Shown one piece after another: positions 14,630-23,441 of a stretch of DNA of 23,947 nucleotides. Each line of letters begins with the position of its first letter. Positions within the stretch are counted from its first letter, which is position 1. The position numbers were made by a program, and so were the translations under genes. The notes below the pieces were generated by a model. It worked only from the letters and a program-made list of their open reading frames with translations, was not told where the DNA came from and made no database searches. The DNA lies in NCBI GenBank assembly GCA_937906485.1, contig CALCYB010000015.1:1-23947 (forward strand), read 5' to 3'. The DNA comes from an uncultured Rikenellaceae bacterium (GTDB lineage: Bacteria; Bacteroidota; Bacteroidia; Bacteroidales; UBA932).

Positions 14630-15778
14630 ATGATGGACATTAAACTTATACGAGAAAAATTTGCAGAGCATTTTGCAACTGAAGGTGAACTTTATACATC
14701 ACCTGGCAGAATCAACCTTATTGGGGAGCATACAGATTATAATGGCGGTTTTGTATTTCCAGGTGCCATTGACAAGGCAATGGTAGCTGAGATAAAACCG
14801 AACGGTACTGAGAAGATACGTGCATATTCCATAGACTTGCAGGATTATGCTGAGTTCGGGCTTAATGAAGAGGACAAGCCTGCTGCATCGTGGGCATGCT
14901 ATATTTTTGGAGTGGCTCGTGAGATACTCAAACGTGGTGGCGTTGTAAAAGGTTTTGATACAGCATTTGCAGGTGATGTTCCCCTTGGAGCAGGCATGTC
15001 ATCTTCTGCAGCATTGGAATCCACTTATGCATTTGCACTTAACCATATTTTCAATGAGGACAAGATAGACAAATTTGAACTTGCCCGCATAGGACAGTCT
15101 ACAGAGCATAATTACTGTGGCGTGAAATGTGGAATTATGGACCAGTTTGCATCAGTTTTTGGGAAAAAGGGAAATTTGATACGTCTGGATTGTCTCTCTA
15201 TGGATTTTGAGTACTTCCCGTTTGATCCGGAAAAATTCGGATACCGTCTTGTGTTGCTTGATTCTGTAGTAAAACATGAACTGGTTGGTTCTCCTTACAA
15301 CAGACGCCGTGAGTCTTGTGAGAGGGTTGCTGCAATCTTGGGTCAGGAGACTTTGCGCGGTGCAACTATGGAGAAACTGGATGCCATAAAGGATAAAATT
15401 TCAGAGGAGGATTATATGCGTGCCCGCTATGTGATTGGTGAGGAGAAACGTGTATTGGATGTTTGTGCCGCTTTGGAGGTAGGTGACCTTGAGACTGTAG
15501 GGGAGCGTATGTACCAGACCCATTGGGGTATGTCAAAAGATTATGAGGTGAGCTGTGAGGAGCTTGACCTTTTGGCCACTATAGCAAAAGAGTGCGGTGT
15601 TACCGGTTCCCGCATTATGGGAGGCGGATTTGGAGGCTGTACCATCAACCTTGTAAAGAGCGGCCTGTATGATGCATTCATTGCAACAGCCAAAGAGAAA
15701 TTCTGCGCTGCGTACGGCCACGAACCTAAAGTTTACGATGTGGTAATCTCTGATGGAGCCCGTAAACTTGAAATCTGA
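14630..15778 (+). CDS. galK: Galactokinase
   Basis: This 382-residue cytosolic GHMP kinase phosphorylates alpha-D-galactose at C1, the first committed step of the Leloir pathway. Seen: the galactokinase signature GRINLIGEHTDYNGG (26-40), the GHMP ATP-binding motif PLGAGMSSSAALE (about 118-130) and the C-terminal GGGFGGCTINL. The length is normal. There are two adjacent ATG codons (14630 and 14633), and the second may be the true start since relatives begin MDI. It lies 23 bp behind the GH2 gene and 23 bp ahead of the epimerase gene, consistent with one message. galT and galE are not in the window. Confidence 0.95.
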   Translation: MMDIKLIREKFAEHFATEGELYTSPGRINLIGEHTDYNGGFVFPGAIDKAMVAEIKPNGTEKIRAYSIDLQDYAEFGLNEEDKPAASWACYIFGVAREILKRGGVVKGFDTAFAGDVPLGAGMSSSAALESTYAFALNHIFNEDKIDKFELARIGQSTEHNYCGVKCGIMDQFASVFGKKGNLIRLDCLSMDFEYFPFDPEKFGYRLVLLDSVVKHELVGSPYNRRRESCERVAAILGQETLRGATMEKLDAIKDKISEEDYMRARYVIGEEKRVLDVCAALEVGDLETVGERMYQTHWGMSKDYEVSCEELDLLATIAKECGVTGSRIMGGGFGGCTINLVKSGLYDAFIATAKEKFCAAYGHEPKVYDVVISDGARKLEI

Positions 15779-15801
15779 AATAAAATAAATTTGGAGATGT
15801 T

Positions 15802-16923
15802 ATGAAAAAATTGGCAATTATGGCTTTAGCTTGTACTCTTATGGCATCGTGCGGTAAGAGTGATGCCCCTGTCCTTTTTCCACAGGAAAATTTCCAGACT
15901 ACAGTAGACGGTAAGGAGGTATCAATATATACACTCAAAGCTGGTGACATTACCATGCAGGTAACCAACTTTGGAGCACGTGTAGTTTCATTGTGGACCC
16001 CCGACAGAGATGGTAAATTTGATGATATTGTATTGGGATACAACAATATAGATAATTATTTAAACAATCCTGGTGAGCGTTTTCTTGGAGCTGTTGTAGG
16101 CCCTTATGCAAACAGGATTGCGAACGGTACATACACCATAGGGGAAGAGGTGTACAATTTCCCTCAGAACAATAACGGTCAGACACTTCACGGAGGCCTT
16201 AAAGGTCTTGATAGGGTGGTTTGGGATGTTAAGGAGGCAAAGGATGATTCAATTGTTTTGTTCTATATGCGTCCCGACGGGCAGGACGGTATGCCGGGAA
16301 ACCTTTCAATTACAATGACCTATACTCTTACCCCTGAAAATGAGTTTAGAGTGGATTACCTTGCTACAACAGACAAGGCTACCCATGTGAACATTTCACA
16401 CCACTCATTCTTCAATCTTAAAGGAGAGGGCAATGGAACAATTGAGGATCTTGAAATGGTGATCAATGCTTCTGCCACTACACCGGTAAATGAGGTGCTT
16501 ATCCCTTCCGGAGAGATTGCAGACGTTACAGGAACACCGTTTGATTTCCGTCAGCCTCATATTATTGGTGAAAGGATAAATGCAGACAATGAGCAAATTA
16601 AGTTTGGTGCAGGTTATGACCACAACTGGGTACTGGATAAGAAAGGTGAGGGAGTGGAGTTTGCAGCATCTGTTTATGAGTCCAATTCAGGCAGGTTCAT
16701 GTCTGTATATACAGACCAGCCGGGTATGCAGTTCTACAGCGGAAACTTCTTTGATGGAACCTCAAAAGGCAAGTATGGCAAAGAGCTCCGTTATAGGGAG
16801 TCGATAGCATTGGAGACACAGAAATTCCCGGATACACCTCATCACAGCAATTTCCCTTCTACATTGCTTAATCCTGGAGATACATATACACACACATGCG
16901 TATATAAATTTGAAGTTAAATAG
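15802..16923 (+). CDS. galM: Aldose 1-epimerase (mutarotase), lipoprotein form
   Basis: This 373-residue protein interconverts alpha and beta anomers of galactose, turning the beta-galactose freed by beta-galactosidases into the alpha form that galactokinase uses. It has a lipoprotein signal (MKKLAIMALACTLMASC, Cys17), so it acts outside the cytoplasm. Seen: VTNFGARVVSLWTPD near the N-terminus, NGQTLHGG with His130, ISHHSFFNL with the probable general acid His201, GYDHNW, and SIALETQKFPDTPHH with the probable base Glu338. These match the His/His/Asp/Glu set of the family. The extracytoplasmic site suggests it works on sugar released by the neighbouring glycosidases before uptake. Confidence 0.94.
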   Translation: MKKLAIMALACTLMASCGKSDAPVLFPQENFQTTVDGKEVSIYTLKAGDITMQVTNFGARVVSLWTPDRDGKFDDIVLGYNNIDNYLNNPGERFLGAVVGPYANRIANGTYTIGEEVYNFPQNNNGQTLHGGLKGLDRVVWDVKEAKDDSIVLFYMRPDGQDGMPGNLSITMTYTLTPENEFRVDYLATTDKATHVNISHHSFFNLKGEGNGTIEDLEMVINASATTPVNEVLIPSGEIADVTGTPFDFRQPHIIGERINADNEQIKFGAGYDHNWVLDKKGEGVEFAASVYESNSGRFMSVYTDQPGMQFYSGNFFDGTSKGKYGKELRYRESIALETQKFPDTPHHSNFPSTLLNPGDTYTHTCVYKFEVK

Positions 16924-16939
16924 TATTTGGAATATTGGT

Positions 16940-19900
16940 ATGAAAAGATTTTGCTTTGCTATAGCGGCACTCCTGAACCTGTGTGTAGTTGCAGGTAGGG
17001 CTGCCAATGACGGAGACAGGAAGAGTATGCCTCATCTTACCGTTGAAACAGTTGAAATAGGAAAAGTCTCACCACGTACCCAGCTTGCAGGTGCACAGGG
17101 TGAGAGGTATCAGCCTGAGTTTGTAATGTCACTCAATGGAAAATGGGATTTCTGGTGGAGTGAGAGTGATGCTTCCTATAAAGAAGAGTTTGTTGCTCCG
17201 GGGTATAACAGCAGCAGTTGGGACAAGATTGACGTTCCGGCTAACTGGGAGTTGAACGGCTATGGTACAGCTATTTATACCAATCATGGATATGAATTTA
17301 AACCGTCAAATCCCCAGCCACCCATTTTGCCGGAAAAGAATGCAGTTGGTGTATACAGAAAAGTGATTGATATCCCTGCCAATTGGGATGGCAGGGAGGT
17401 ATATCTGAACATTGGAGGTGCCAAGAGCGGATGTTATGTATATGTAAACGGTATTTTGGTGGGCTATAATGAGGATTCAAAAAATACAGCAGAATATAAC
17501 CTTACCCCGTATTTGCATAAAGGGGAAAATCTTGTAGCACTTAAGATATACCGCTGGAGTACCGGAAGTTACCTTGAGTGCCAGGATTTCTGGAGATTGA
17601 GCGGTATTGAGAGGGATGTATACGTTTTTGCCCAGCCAAAAGTGCATCTTTTTGATTATAGGATTACCCCTATAGTGGAACATCTTGCTGAGGATGGCCT
17701 TATAGGAAGCGGTTATTTTGAACTGGATGCAGTTGTAAAGAACAATTCAAAATCCAATGCAACTGTGGAGCTGTCTCTTGGAGGAGCTTTGTCGGGAGTA
17801 GAAAAAAGGAGTGTTTCCATTGCTGCTGGAGAAGAGTCTTTGCAGAGTTTCAAAATTCCGTTTGAGGGATGGAATTTGTGGAGTGCTGAAACTCCTGTAC
17901 TGTACGACGGATCTATTGCATTGTCCCAGGGAGGCAATGTGAGTGAAAAAGTGGCGTTCAAGTTCGCACCAAGGAAAGTGGAGATCATTGGCAATCAGCT
18001 GCTGGTAAATGGCAAGGCCATCAAGATAAAGGGTGTGAACATACATGAGCACAACCAGTATACCGGACATGTGATAAGCCGCGAGCAGATGGAGTCAGAC
18101 ATTCAACTTATGAAGGCACATAACTTTAATGCAATAAGATGCAGCCACTACCCACAGCCGGCATATTTCTATGAGCTTTGCGACGAGTACGGTATATATG
18201 TATGTGATGAGGCAAATATAGAATCGCATGGTATGTACTACAATCTCCGCAAGGGCGGTACTTTGGGCAATGACCTCAGGTTCTATAATGGACATATGGC
18301 AAGAGTGAAAAATATGTACTGGCGCAACAAGAATTATACAAGCATCATTTACTGGTCTATGGGTAACGAGGCCGGTAACGGTTACAACTTCTACCAGACA
18401 TTCCTGTATTTGAAAGATCTTGACAAAGTGCGTCCGGTGCAGCATGAAAGGGCTATCCTGGAGTGGAATACCGAGATTTATTGCCCGCAGTATCCAAGCG
18501 CTTTCAAACTTGCAGAGTGGGCAGCCCAGGAGACCGACAGACCATATATCCTTAGCGAGTATGCCCACGCAATGGGTAACAGTACCGGAAACTTCAAGGA
18601 TTTGTGGGATGTAATTTATGCTGCAGACAATCTTCAGGGAGGTTTCATATGGGACTGGGTAGACCAGGGTATACTTCAGAAAACCAAAGATGGAAAAGAG
18701 TTCTGGGCATATGGAGGTGACTTTGGCGTGAATGCCCCAAGTGACGGAAACTTCCTGTGCAACGGTGTTATAGGTCCCGACAGGGTTCCGCATCCAGCCA
18801 TGAATGAGATAAAGCACATATATCAGAACCTTTGGATTGAGCCTGACGGTAACGGTGCCTACAGGGCCATCAACAGAAACTATTTTACCGGAGTGGACCA
18901 TTACAATTATGAGATAGTATCTGTTCCTGAACAATATTCGAAAGGTGCCAAGTCAAAGGTAATTCTACAGGGTAAAGTAAGTGTGGACATCCCTGCAGAT
19001 GATACCATTACAATAAAGCTCCCTGAGTTCAAGATGCAGCAGGGATATGACTACTACGTGAATTTCTCAGGGGAGCAAAGCTGGAACCAGTATCCTCTGG
19101 GAGACAATGCAGTTCCTCAGGTTGCATCTGTTTCAAAAAAGGCAAAGGTGGAATTTGAGGTTGATGCTGAGAGTGGACTTATTGGAAAATATGCGGTGAA
19201 TGGAGTTGATTATTTGTTGGGAGACTTTGGAATAAGACCAAATTACTGGAGGGCTCCTAACGACAATGATTATGGAAACGGTGCCCCTGCAAGATGGCAG
19301 GCCTGGAAGGTTTATGGCAAGGAGAACAAACCTGCTGAGGTTACTGACAAGATGGTAGACGGCAACAGGGTTGTGAAGGTTGTATATAATCTGGAGGATT
19401 TGGGTTGCAGCAATGTGGTTACTTATACCCTTGAGCCAAGCGGAGCCCTTACCGTTGAGGCGCAGATGTCTGAGGCTTCATTGAAGGAGGCTCCAAGATA
19501 TGGCTTAAGATGGAGGATGCCGCAGGAGTTCTCTAATGTAAGGTTCTACGGAAGGGGACCTTGGGAGAATTACTGTGACAGGAAGGATGGCGCCATGTTT
19601 GATATCTATTCATGCAATGTTGCTGACATGTATGTGCCGTATGTAAGGCCGCAGGAGAATGGACACAGGGTGGATGTGCGCTGGCTGGAGATAAAGAATG
19701 CAAAAGGCAAGGGGTTGGTAATATTAGCTATGGAGAATCCTTTTGAATTCAATGCCCTGCACAATTCAATAGAGGATTTTGATTGTGAGGAATCTGATGC
19801 ACCCTACCAATGGAACAATTTTGTGGAGAATGATCCGCATGATGTTGGACGTGCCCGCAATGTGATGAAGAAGCAGACACATGTTTCTGACATATCACCA

Positions 19901-20041
19901 CGCAATTTTACAGAAATATGTATTGATTCCCGTATGACAGGTGTTGGAGGTGACAACTCCTGGGGAGCGGAGACATATGAGAAATATAAAGTGCATACAA
20001 GCCAGCCGCAGAGATTGTGCTTTAAGATTATTCCGTTTTAA
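16940..20041 (+). CDS. LacZ-type beta-galactosidase, GH2, periplasmic
   Basis: This 1033-residue enzyme has a signal peptide (MKRFCFAIAALLNLCVVAGRA). The layout is the full LacZ one: sugar-binding jelly roll (about 55-230), Ig-like domain (about 235-345), TIM barrel (about 345-640), a linking beta domain, and the beta-galactosidase small-chain domain (about 750-1030). The acid/base is Glu477 in SMGNEAGNG and the nucleophile Glu540 in LSEYAHAMGNS, matching Glu461 and Glu537 of E. coli LacZ. IRCSHYPQPAYFYELCDEYG is the family signature region. It would release terminal beta-galactose from lactose-like or glycan-derived substrates. ATG 16940 is chosen; an upstream in-frame TTG at 16910 overlaps galM and would bury the signal peptide. 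It is 16 bp behind galM. Confidence 0.95.
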   Translation: MKRFCFAIAALLNLCVVAGRAANDGDRKSMPHLTVETVEIGKVSPRTQLAGAQGERYQPEFVMSLNGKWDFWWSESDASYKEEFVAPGYNSSSWDKIDVPANWELNGYGTAIYTNHGYEFKPSNPQPPILPEKNAVGVYRKVIDIPANWDGREVYLNIGGAKSGCYVYVNGILVGYNEDSKNTAEYNLTPYLHKGENLVALKIYRWSTGSYLECQDFWRLSGIERDVYVFAQPKVHLFDYRITPIVEHLAEDGLIGSGYFELDAVVKNNSKSNATVELSLGGALSGVEKRSVSIAAGEESLQSFKIPFEGWNLWSAETPVLYDGSIALSQGGNVSEKVAFKFAPRKVEIIGNQLLVNGKAIKIKGVNIHEHNQYTGHVISREQMESDIQLMKAHNFNAIRCSHYPQPAYFYELCDEYGIYVCDEANIESHGMYYNLRKGGTLGNDLRFYNGHMARVKNMYWRNKNYTSIIYWSMGNEAGNGYNFYQTFLYLKDLDKVRPVQHERAILEWNTEIYCPQYPSAFKLAEWAAQETDRPYILSEYAHAMGNSTGNFKDLWDVIYAADNLQGGFIWDWVDQGILQKTKDGKEFWAYGGDFGVNAPSDGNFLCNGVIGPDRVPHPAMNEIKHIYQNLWIEPDGNGAYRAINRNYFTGVDHYNYEIVSVPEQYSKGAKSKVILQGKVSVDIPADDTITIKLPEFKMQQGYDYYVNFSGEQSWNQYPLGDNAVPQVASVSKKAKVEFEVDAESGLIGKYAVNGVDYLLGDFGIRPNYWRAPNDNDYGNGAPARWQAWKVYGKENKPAEVTDKMVDGNRVVKVVYNLEDLGCSNVVTYTLEPSGALTVEAQMSEASLKEAPRYGLRWRMPQEFSNVRFYGRGPWENYCDRKDGAMFDIYSCNVADMYVPYVRPQENGHRVDVRWLEIKNAKGKGLVILAMENPFEFNALHNSIEDFDCEESDAPYQWNNFVENDPHDVGRARNVMKKQTHVSDISPRNFTEICIDSRMTGVGGDNSWGAETYEKYKVHTSQPQRLCFKIIPF

Positions 20042-20056
20042 TTGAGTCCGGTTATT

Positions 20057-22399
20057 ATGAAACGAAACATTTTTGTGGTATTTGCCTTTTTGTCCGCTTT
20101 ATTTGTTGCCTCATGTGACAATAAGGTAAAACCGGCAATTGAGCCTGATAGGGAGATTGAGGGAAAAATAGAGAAGATTCTCAGTAAGATGACATTGGAG
20201 GAGAAGGTGGGGCAGATGTCGCAGATTACCATTACAGTTTTCCAGAATGAGGATGAAAACGGTAATCCGCAGTGGATACCGGCCATGCTGGATTCTGTGA
20301 TTGCCAAATATAAGGTTGGGTCAATACTTAATGTTATAAGTGCCAGGGCCCAGACCAGGGAACTTACTGCAGGAATGATAAAGGAACTCCAGGAGAAATC
20401 CATGAAGGAGATTGGAATTCCTTGTCTTTACGGTCTTGATCAGATTCACGGTGCCTCATACATTGCAGATGCCACCCTGTTTCCGCAGGAGATAAATGTA
20501 GCTGCAACATTCAACAGGGAGCATGCCTTCAATATGGGTGAAGTTACCGCTTACGAGTCCAGAGCCGCTTTGAATCCATGGTCGTTCAGCCCTACACTTG
20601 ATCTTGGACGGGATCCAAGATGGCCAAGGTTGTGGGAAAGCTATGGTGAAAGCGAATATCTGCAGGCGGAGATGGGTGTAGCCCAGACATTGGGTATGCA
20701 GGGAACAGATCCAAACCATGTAGGTCCATACAATATGGCTGTATGTATCAAACACTACATGGCATATGGCGTACCTGTATCAGGCCGGGATAGGACCCCT
20801 TCATCCGTTACTGACGGGGATATGCGTGAACGCTATTTTGAGCCTTTCAAGGAGTGTGTGCAGGCAGGAGCGTTGTCTCTTATGGTAAACTCTTCGAGCA
20901 ATGAAGGACTCCCTTTCCATGCCAATTATGAGTATCTTACAAAATGGTTGAAAGAGGATCTCAATTGGGACGGAATGATAGTTACAGACTGGGCAGACAT
21001 TGATAATCTGTACACAAGGGAGCGTATTGCTACAAGCAGAAAAGATGCTGTGCGTCTTGCAATCAATGCCGGCATAGATATGGCAATGATTCCAAATGAC
21101 TGGCAGTTTTGCAAGGACCTTGTAGAGCTGGTAAATGAAGGTGCTGTTCCGATGGAGCGTATTGATGATGCGGTGCGCCGTGTCCTCAGATTGAAGTTCC
21201 GTCTTGGGCTGTTTGATAACCCTAACTGGGATTTGGACAAATATGAAAAATTCGGGTCTGAAGAGTTCCGGCAGATGTCTTACAGGGCTGCAGTGGAGTC
21301 TGAAGTGCTGCTGAAAAATGAGGGGGGAATCCTCCCTTTGCAGAAGGGTGCCAGAATTCTTGTTACAGGTCCTAATGCCAATGAAATGCGCTGCCTTAAC
21401 GGTGGATGGTCATATACCTGGCAGGGAGACAAGGCTAATGAATATACAGAGCATTTCAATACAATTTTTGAGGCGCTGCAAAATGAGTATGGTGCTTCAA
21501 ATGTGAGATATGAGCCTGGTGTAACTTATGTTCCGGGTTTTGGAAAATGGCAGCAGGAGAATTGTACGCAGGAGAGCATAAACAAGGCTGTCCAGGCTGC
21601 AAGAGGGTGTGATATTATAGTTGCATGCATAGGTGAAAACAGCTATTGCGAGACCCCTGGAAATGTTGAGGATATAAACCTTTCCGCAAACCAGAAAAAC
21701 TTGGTTAAAGCCCTTGCAAAGACTGGAAAGCCTGTTGTGCTGGTACTTAACGGTGGGCGTCCACGCATTATAAATGATATTGAGCCTCTTGCCCAGGCTG
21801 TGGTGGAGGTAATCCTTCCGGGCAATTATGGTGGAGATGCTTTGGCAGCATTACTGTCGGGAAGAGAAAACTTCAGCGGCAAACTGCCGTTTACATATCC
21901 AAAATATATAAATATGCTCTCCACTTATGATTATAAAGTGTCTGAGGTTTCTGCCACCATGGAGGGGGTATATAATTATGATGCCCGGATTGATGTGCTT
22001 TGGCCGTTTGGATATGGTTTGAGCTATACAACTTTCCAGTACAGCAATTTGGGTGCGGATAAAAAGGAGTTTGGTCCCGATGATGTGCTGGAGTTTGAGG
22101 TGACTGTTTCCAATACAGGCAATGTTGTCGGAAAAGAGGCGGTTCTCCTTTATTCAAGTGACCTGTTTGCAAGCCTTGTTCCTGATTCAAGAAGACTCAG
22201 GGCTTTTGAGAAGATAAGTCTGGAGCCTGGAGAGAGCAAAGTGGTAAGACTGGCAGTTCCGGCTACCGACCTTGCATTTGTGAATTATGACGGAAAATGG
22301 ACCCTTGAGGAGGGAGATTTCCGCATTCAGGTTGGAGATCAGGTTACAATGGTTCATTGCAACACCACTAAAGTGTGGGATGAGCCAAATATAGATTAA
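20057..22399 (+). CDS. Glycoside hydrolase family 3 beta-glucosidase lipoprotein (BglX-like)
   Basis: This 780-residue protein has a lipoprotein signal (MKRNIFVVFAFLSALFVASC, Cys20). The N-terminal GH3 barrel (about 35-385) contains IPCLYGLDQIHGA, SPTLDLGRDPRWPRLWESYG, CIKHYMAYG and the nucleophile Asp311 in GMIVTDWADID. The second GH3 domain (about 415-640) contains a GENSYCETPGN loop, and a fibronectin-III-like domain (about 690-770) ends the protein. The layout is that of BglX-type beta-glucosidases, which remove terminal glucose from beta-glucans; related GH3 enzymes act on xylosides. ATG 20057 is 15 bp after lacZ; the in-frame TTG at 20042 is less likely. It is the last gene of the operon. 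No terminator is evident downstream. Confidence 0.94.
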   Translation: MKRNIFVVFAFLSALFVASCDNKVKPAIEPDREIEGKIEKILSKMTLEEKVGQMSQITITVFQNEDENGNPQWIPAMLDSVIAKYKVGSILNVISARAQTRELTAGMIKELQEKSMKEIGIPCLYGLDQIHGASYIADATLFPQEINVAATFNREHAFNMGEVTAYESRAALNPWSFSPTLDLGRDPRWPRLWESYGESEYLQAEMGVAQTLGMQGTDPNHVGPYNMAVCIKHYMAYGVPVSGRDRTPSSVTDGDMRERYFEPFKECVQAGALSLMVNSSSNEGLPFHANYEYLTKWLKEDLNWDGMIVTDWADIDNLYTRERIATSRKDAVRLAINAGIDMAMIPNDWQFCKDLVELVNEGAVPMERIDDAVRRVLRLKFRLGLFDNPNWDLDKYEKFGSEEFRQMSYRAAVESEVLLKNEGGILPLQKGARILVTGPNANEMRCLNGGWSYTWQGDKANEYTEHFNTIFEALQNEYGASNVRYEPGVTYVPGFGKWQQENCTQESINKAVQAARGCDIIVACIGENSYCETPGNVEDINLSANQKNLVKALAKTGKPVVLVLNGGRPRIINDIEPLAQAVVEVILPGNYGGDALAALLSGRENFSGKLPFTYPKYINMLSTYDYKVSEVSATMEGVYNYDARIDVLWPFGYGLSYTTFQYSNLGADKKEFGPDDVLEFEVTVSNTGNVVGKEAVLLYSSDLFASLVPDSRRLRAFEKISLEPGESKVVRLAVPATDLAFVNYDGKWTLEEGDFRIQVGDQVTMVHCNTTKVWDEPNID

Positions 22400-22700
22400 A
22401 ATTCTACCCTACAAGCCTTAAGGTTGAGACAAAGAAATAGGCCTGTCTAAATTACGGAGCGGGTACAGACCGTCTTGGCGGTGCAAAGATAAATTACTTG
22501 CCAGAAGGGATTCATAGTGCTTTCTATCCACTGCAACGCAGGAGGAAGCCCGCTTTCCTGCTTCAGATGAAGGATGTGAAGAACTTTGGTATGTTTTTTA
22601 CCGGTTGGAATTGCAGAGAATGAGGCAACGTGTCCTAAGAAAAAAGCGTTTGAAGAAAGAGCATGGTTTAACGGATTTCAGAAAAAATAGGGGGAATTTT
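22400..22700. other. 301-bp intergenic region holding the Bacteroidales/Firmicutes-like transition
   Basis: No complete gene is seen. The left part contains a palindrome CCTTAAGG and, on the minus strand, TATCTTTG (22484-22491) with no gene behind it and no -33 partner. A hairpin GCAGGA/TCCTGC with a small bulge lies at 22538-22561 but lacks a T-tract. From about 22518 the frame of the next gene is already open, yet nothing in it is recognisable. The right end carries a strong Shine-Dalgarno sequence. The change from one genome style to the other probably falls between about 22,490 and 22,680. Confidence 0.5.
22688..22694 (+). promoter_or_regulatory. Strong Shine-Dalgarno sequence of the PEBP gene
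   Basis: TAGGGGGA lies six bases ahead of ATG 22701. Such a strong site is typical of Firmicutes and unlike the other genes in this window. It fixes the start at 22701. Confidence 0.7.
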
Positions 22701-23399
22701 ATGAGGGGAATAAGAAAAACAGTAATATTTGGAGTGATATTTAGTTTATTGCTTGTTACAATGACTGGTTGTGGTAGCTCTGCAGAGAAGGCAACGCCGG
22801 CAGAAGAACCGGTTGAGGCTGTTGCAGAGACCGAGCAGGAAGAAGTAGTGGTAGAGGAAAGCGAAGCAGTAGAAACAACTGTTGAAGAAGAGACAACAAC
22901 CGAAGAGGCAGAGCCGGAAGTGTTACATAATGAGTTTTTTAGGGACAGCGATATTCCTACCTTTGAATTAACATCGGAAGATTTGCATGATGGGGTATGG
23001 GATACGGTTATTTCTAATACGGTAGAAGGATCCAATGTTTCCCCACAGCTTACTTGGGAAGCAGTACCGGATGCAGCATGTTATGTAATATATATGGTTG
23101 ACAGTTCTGCAGGAGACTGGCTCCATTGGAAAAAGAACGATGTAACGGAGACTACCCTCGCACAGGGATGGGATCAGACCAGTGATTATCTCGGACCATG
23201 CCCGCCACCGGGGACGACTCACGATTATGAAGTATATGTAGTTGCAATCAAGGAACCGGTAGAACGAGCAAAGGGAGCACTCAAATCCTCAAATCCCAAT
23301 TTGTATGCGAATGTTTGGGCTCTCGATACTCCTACAGAAGGGGTAACCGGAAACATCCTTGCTTATGGACATTTAGTCGGAACATTTACGGAAGAATAA
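22701..23399 (+). CDS. PEBP-family (YbhB/YbcL, Raf-kinase-inhibitor-like) lipoprotein
   Basis: This 232-residue protein has a lipoprotein signal (MRGIRKTVIFGVIFSLLLVTMTGC, Cys24) and then a very acidic Glu/Thr/Ala/Val-rich linker (about 28-73), a spacer style common in Firmicutes surface lipoproteins. The globular part (about 74-232) is a PEBP domain: FELTSEDL, SPQLTWEAVPDAACYVIYMV, DWLHWKKND, YLGPCPPPGTTHDYEVYVVA and ILAYGHLVGTF. The bacterial family's function is unclear; related proteins bind phospho- or lipid-like ligands or inhibit kinases or proteases. The usual DPD in the ligand pocket reads VDSSAGD here. The frame is open upstream to about 22518, but the signal peptide and Shine-Dalgarno sequence decide the start. 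It converges on the sodC-like gene. Confidence 0.88.
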   Translation: MRGIRKTVIFGVIFSLLLVTMTGCGSSAEKATPAEEPVEAVAETEQEEVVVEESEAVETTVEEETTTEEAEPEVLHNEFFRDSDIPTFELTSEDLHDGVWDTVISNTVEGSNVSPQLTWEAVPDAACYVIYMVDSSAGDWLHWKKNDVTETTLAQGWDQTSDYLGPCPPPGTTHDYEVYVVAIKEPVERAKGALKSSNPNLYANVWALDTPTEGVTGNILAYGHLVGTFTEE

Positions 23400-23406
23400 T
23401 TATTTT

Positions 23407-23441
23407 GGCAGTGATGCAAAAGCACCACTGCCATATTTTTT
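23407..23441. terminator. Intrinsic terminator between the PEBP and Cu/Zn-SOD genes
   Basis: GGCAGTG (23407-23413) pairs with CACTGCC (23426-23432), and inner TGC/GCA pairs close an AAAA loop with one A-C mismatch. ATATTTTTT follows. It ends the PEBP message. On the other strand it begins at the SOD stop codon but has fewer T, so it may be weaker in that direction. Confidence 0.8.

Noticed and set aside
18095..18934. 279-codon minus-strand open frame
   Set aside because: It is antisense to the catalytic barrel of the LacZ-type enzyme; no family resemblance.
22538..22561. Hairpin GCAGGA/TCCTGC as terminator of the glycosidase operon
   Set aside because: No T-tract follows and the stem has a bulge; it may belong to the neighbouring Firmicutes-like DNA.
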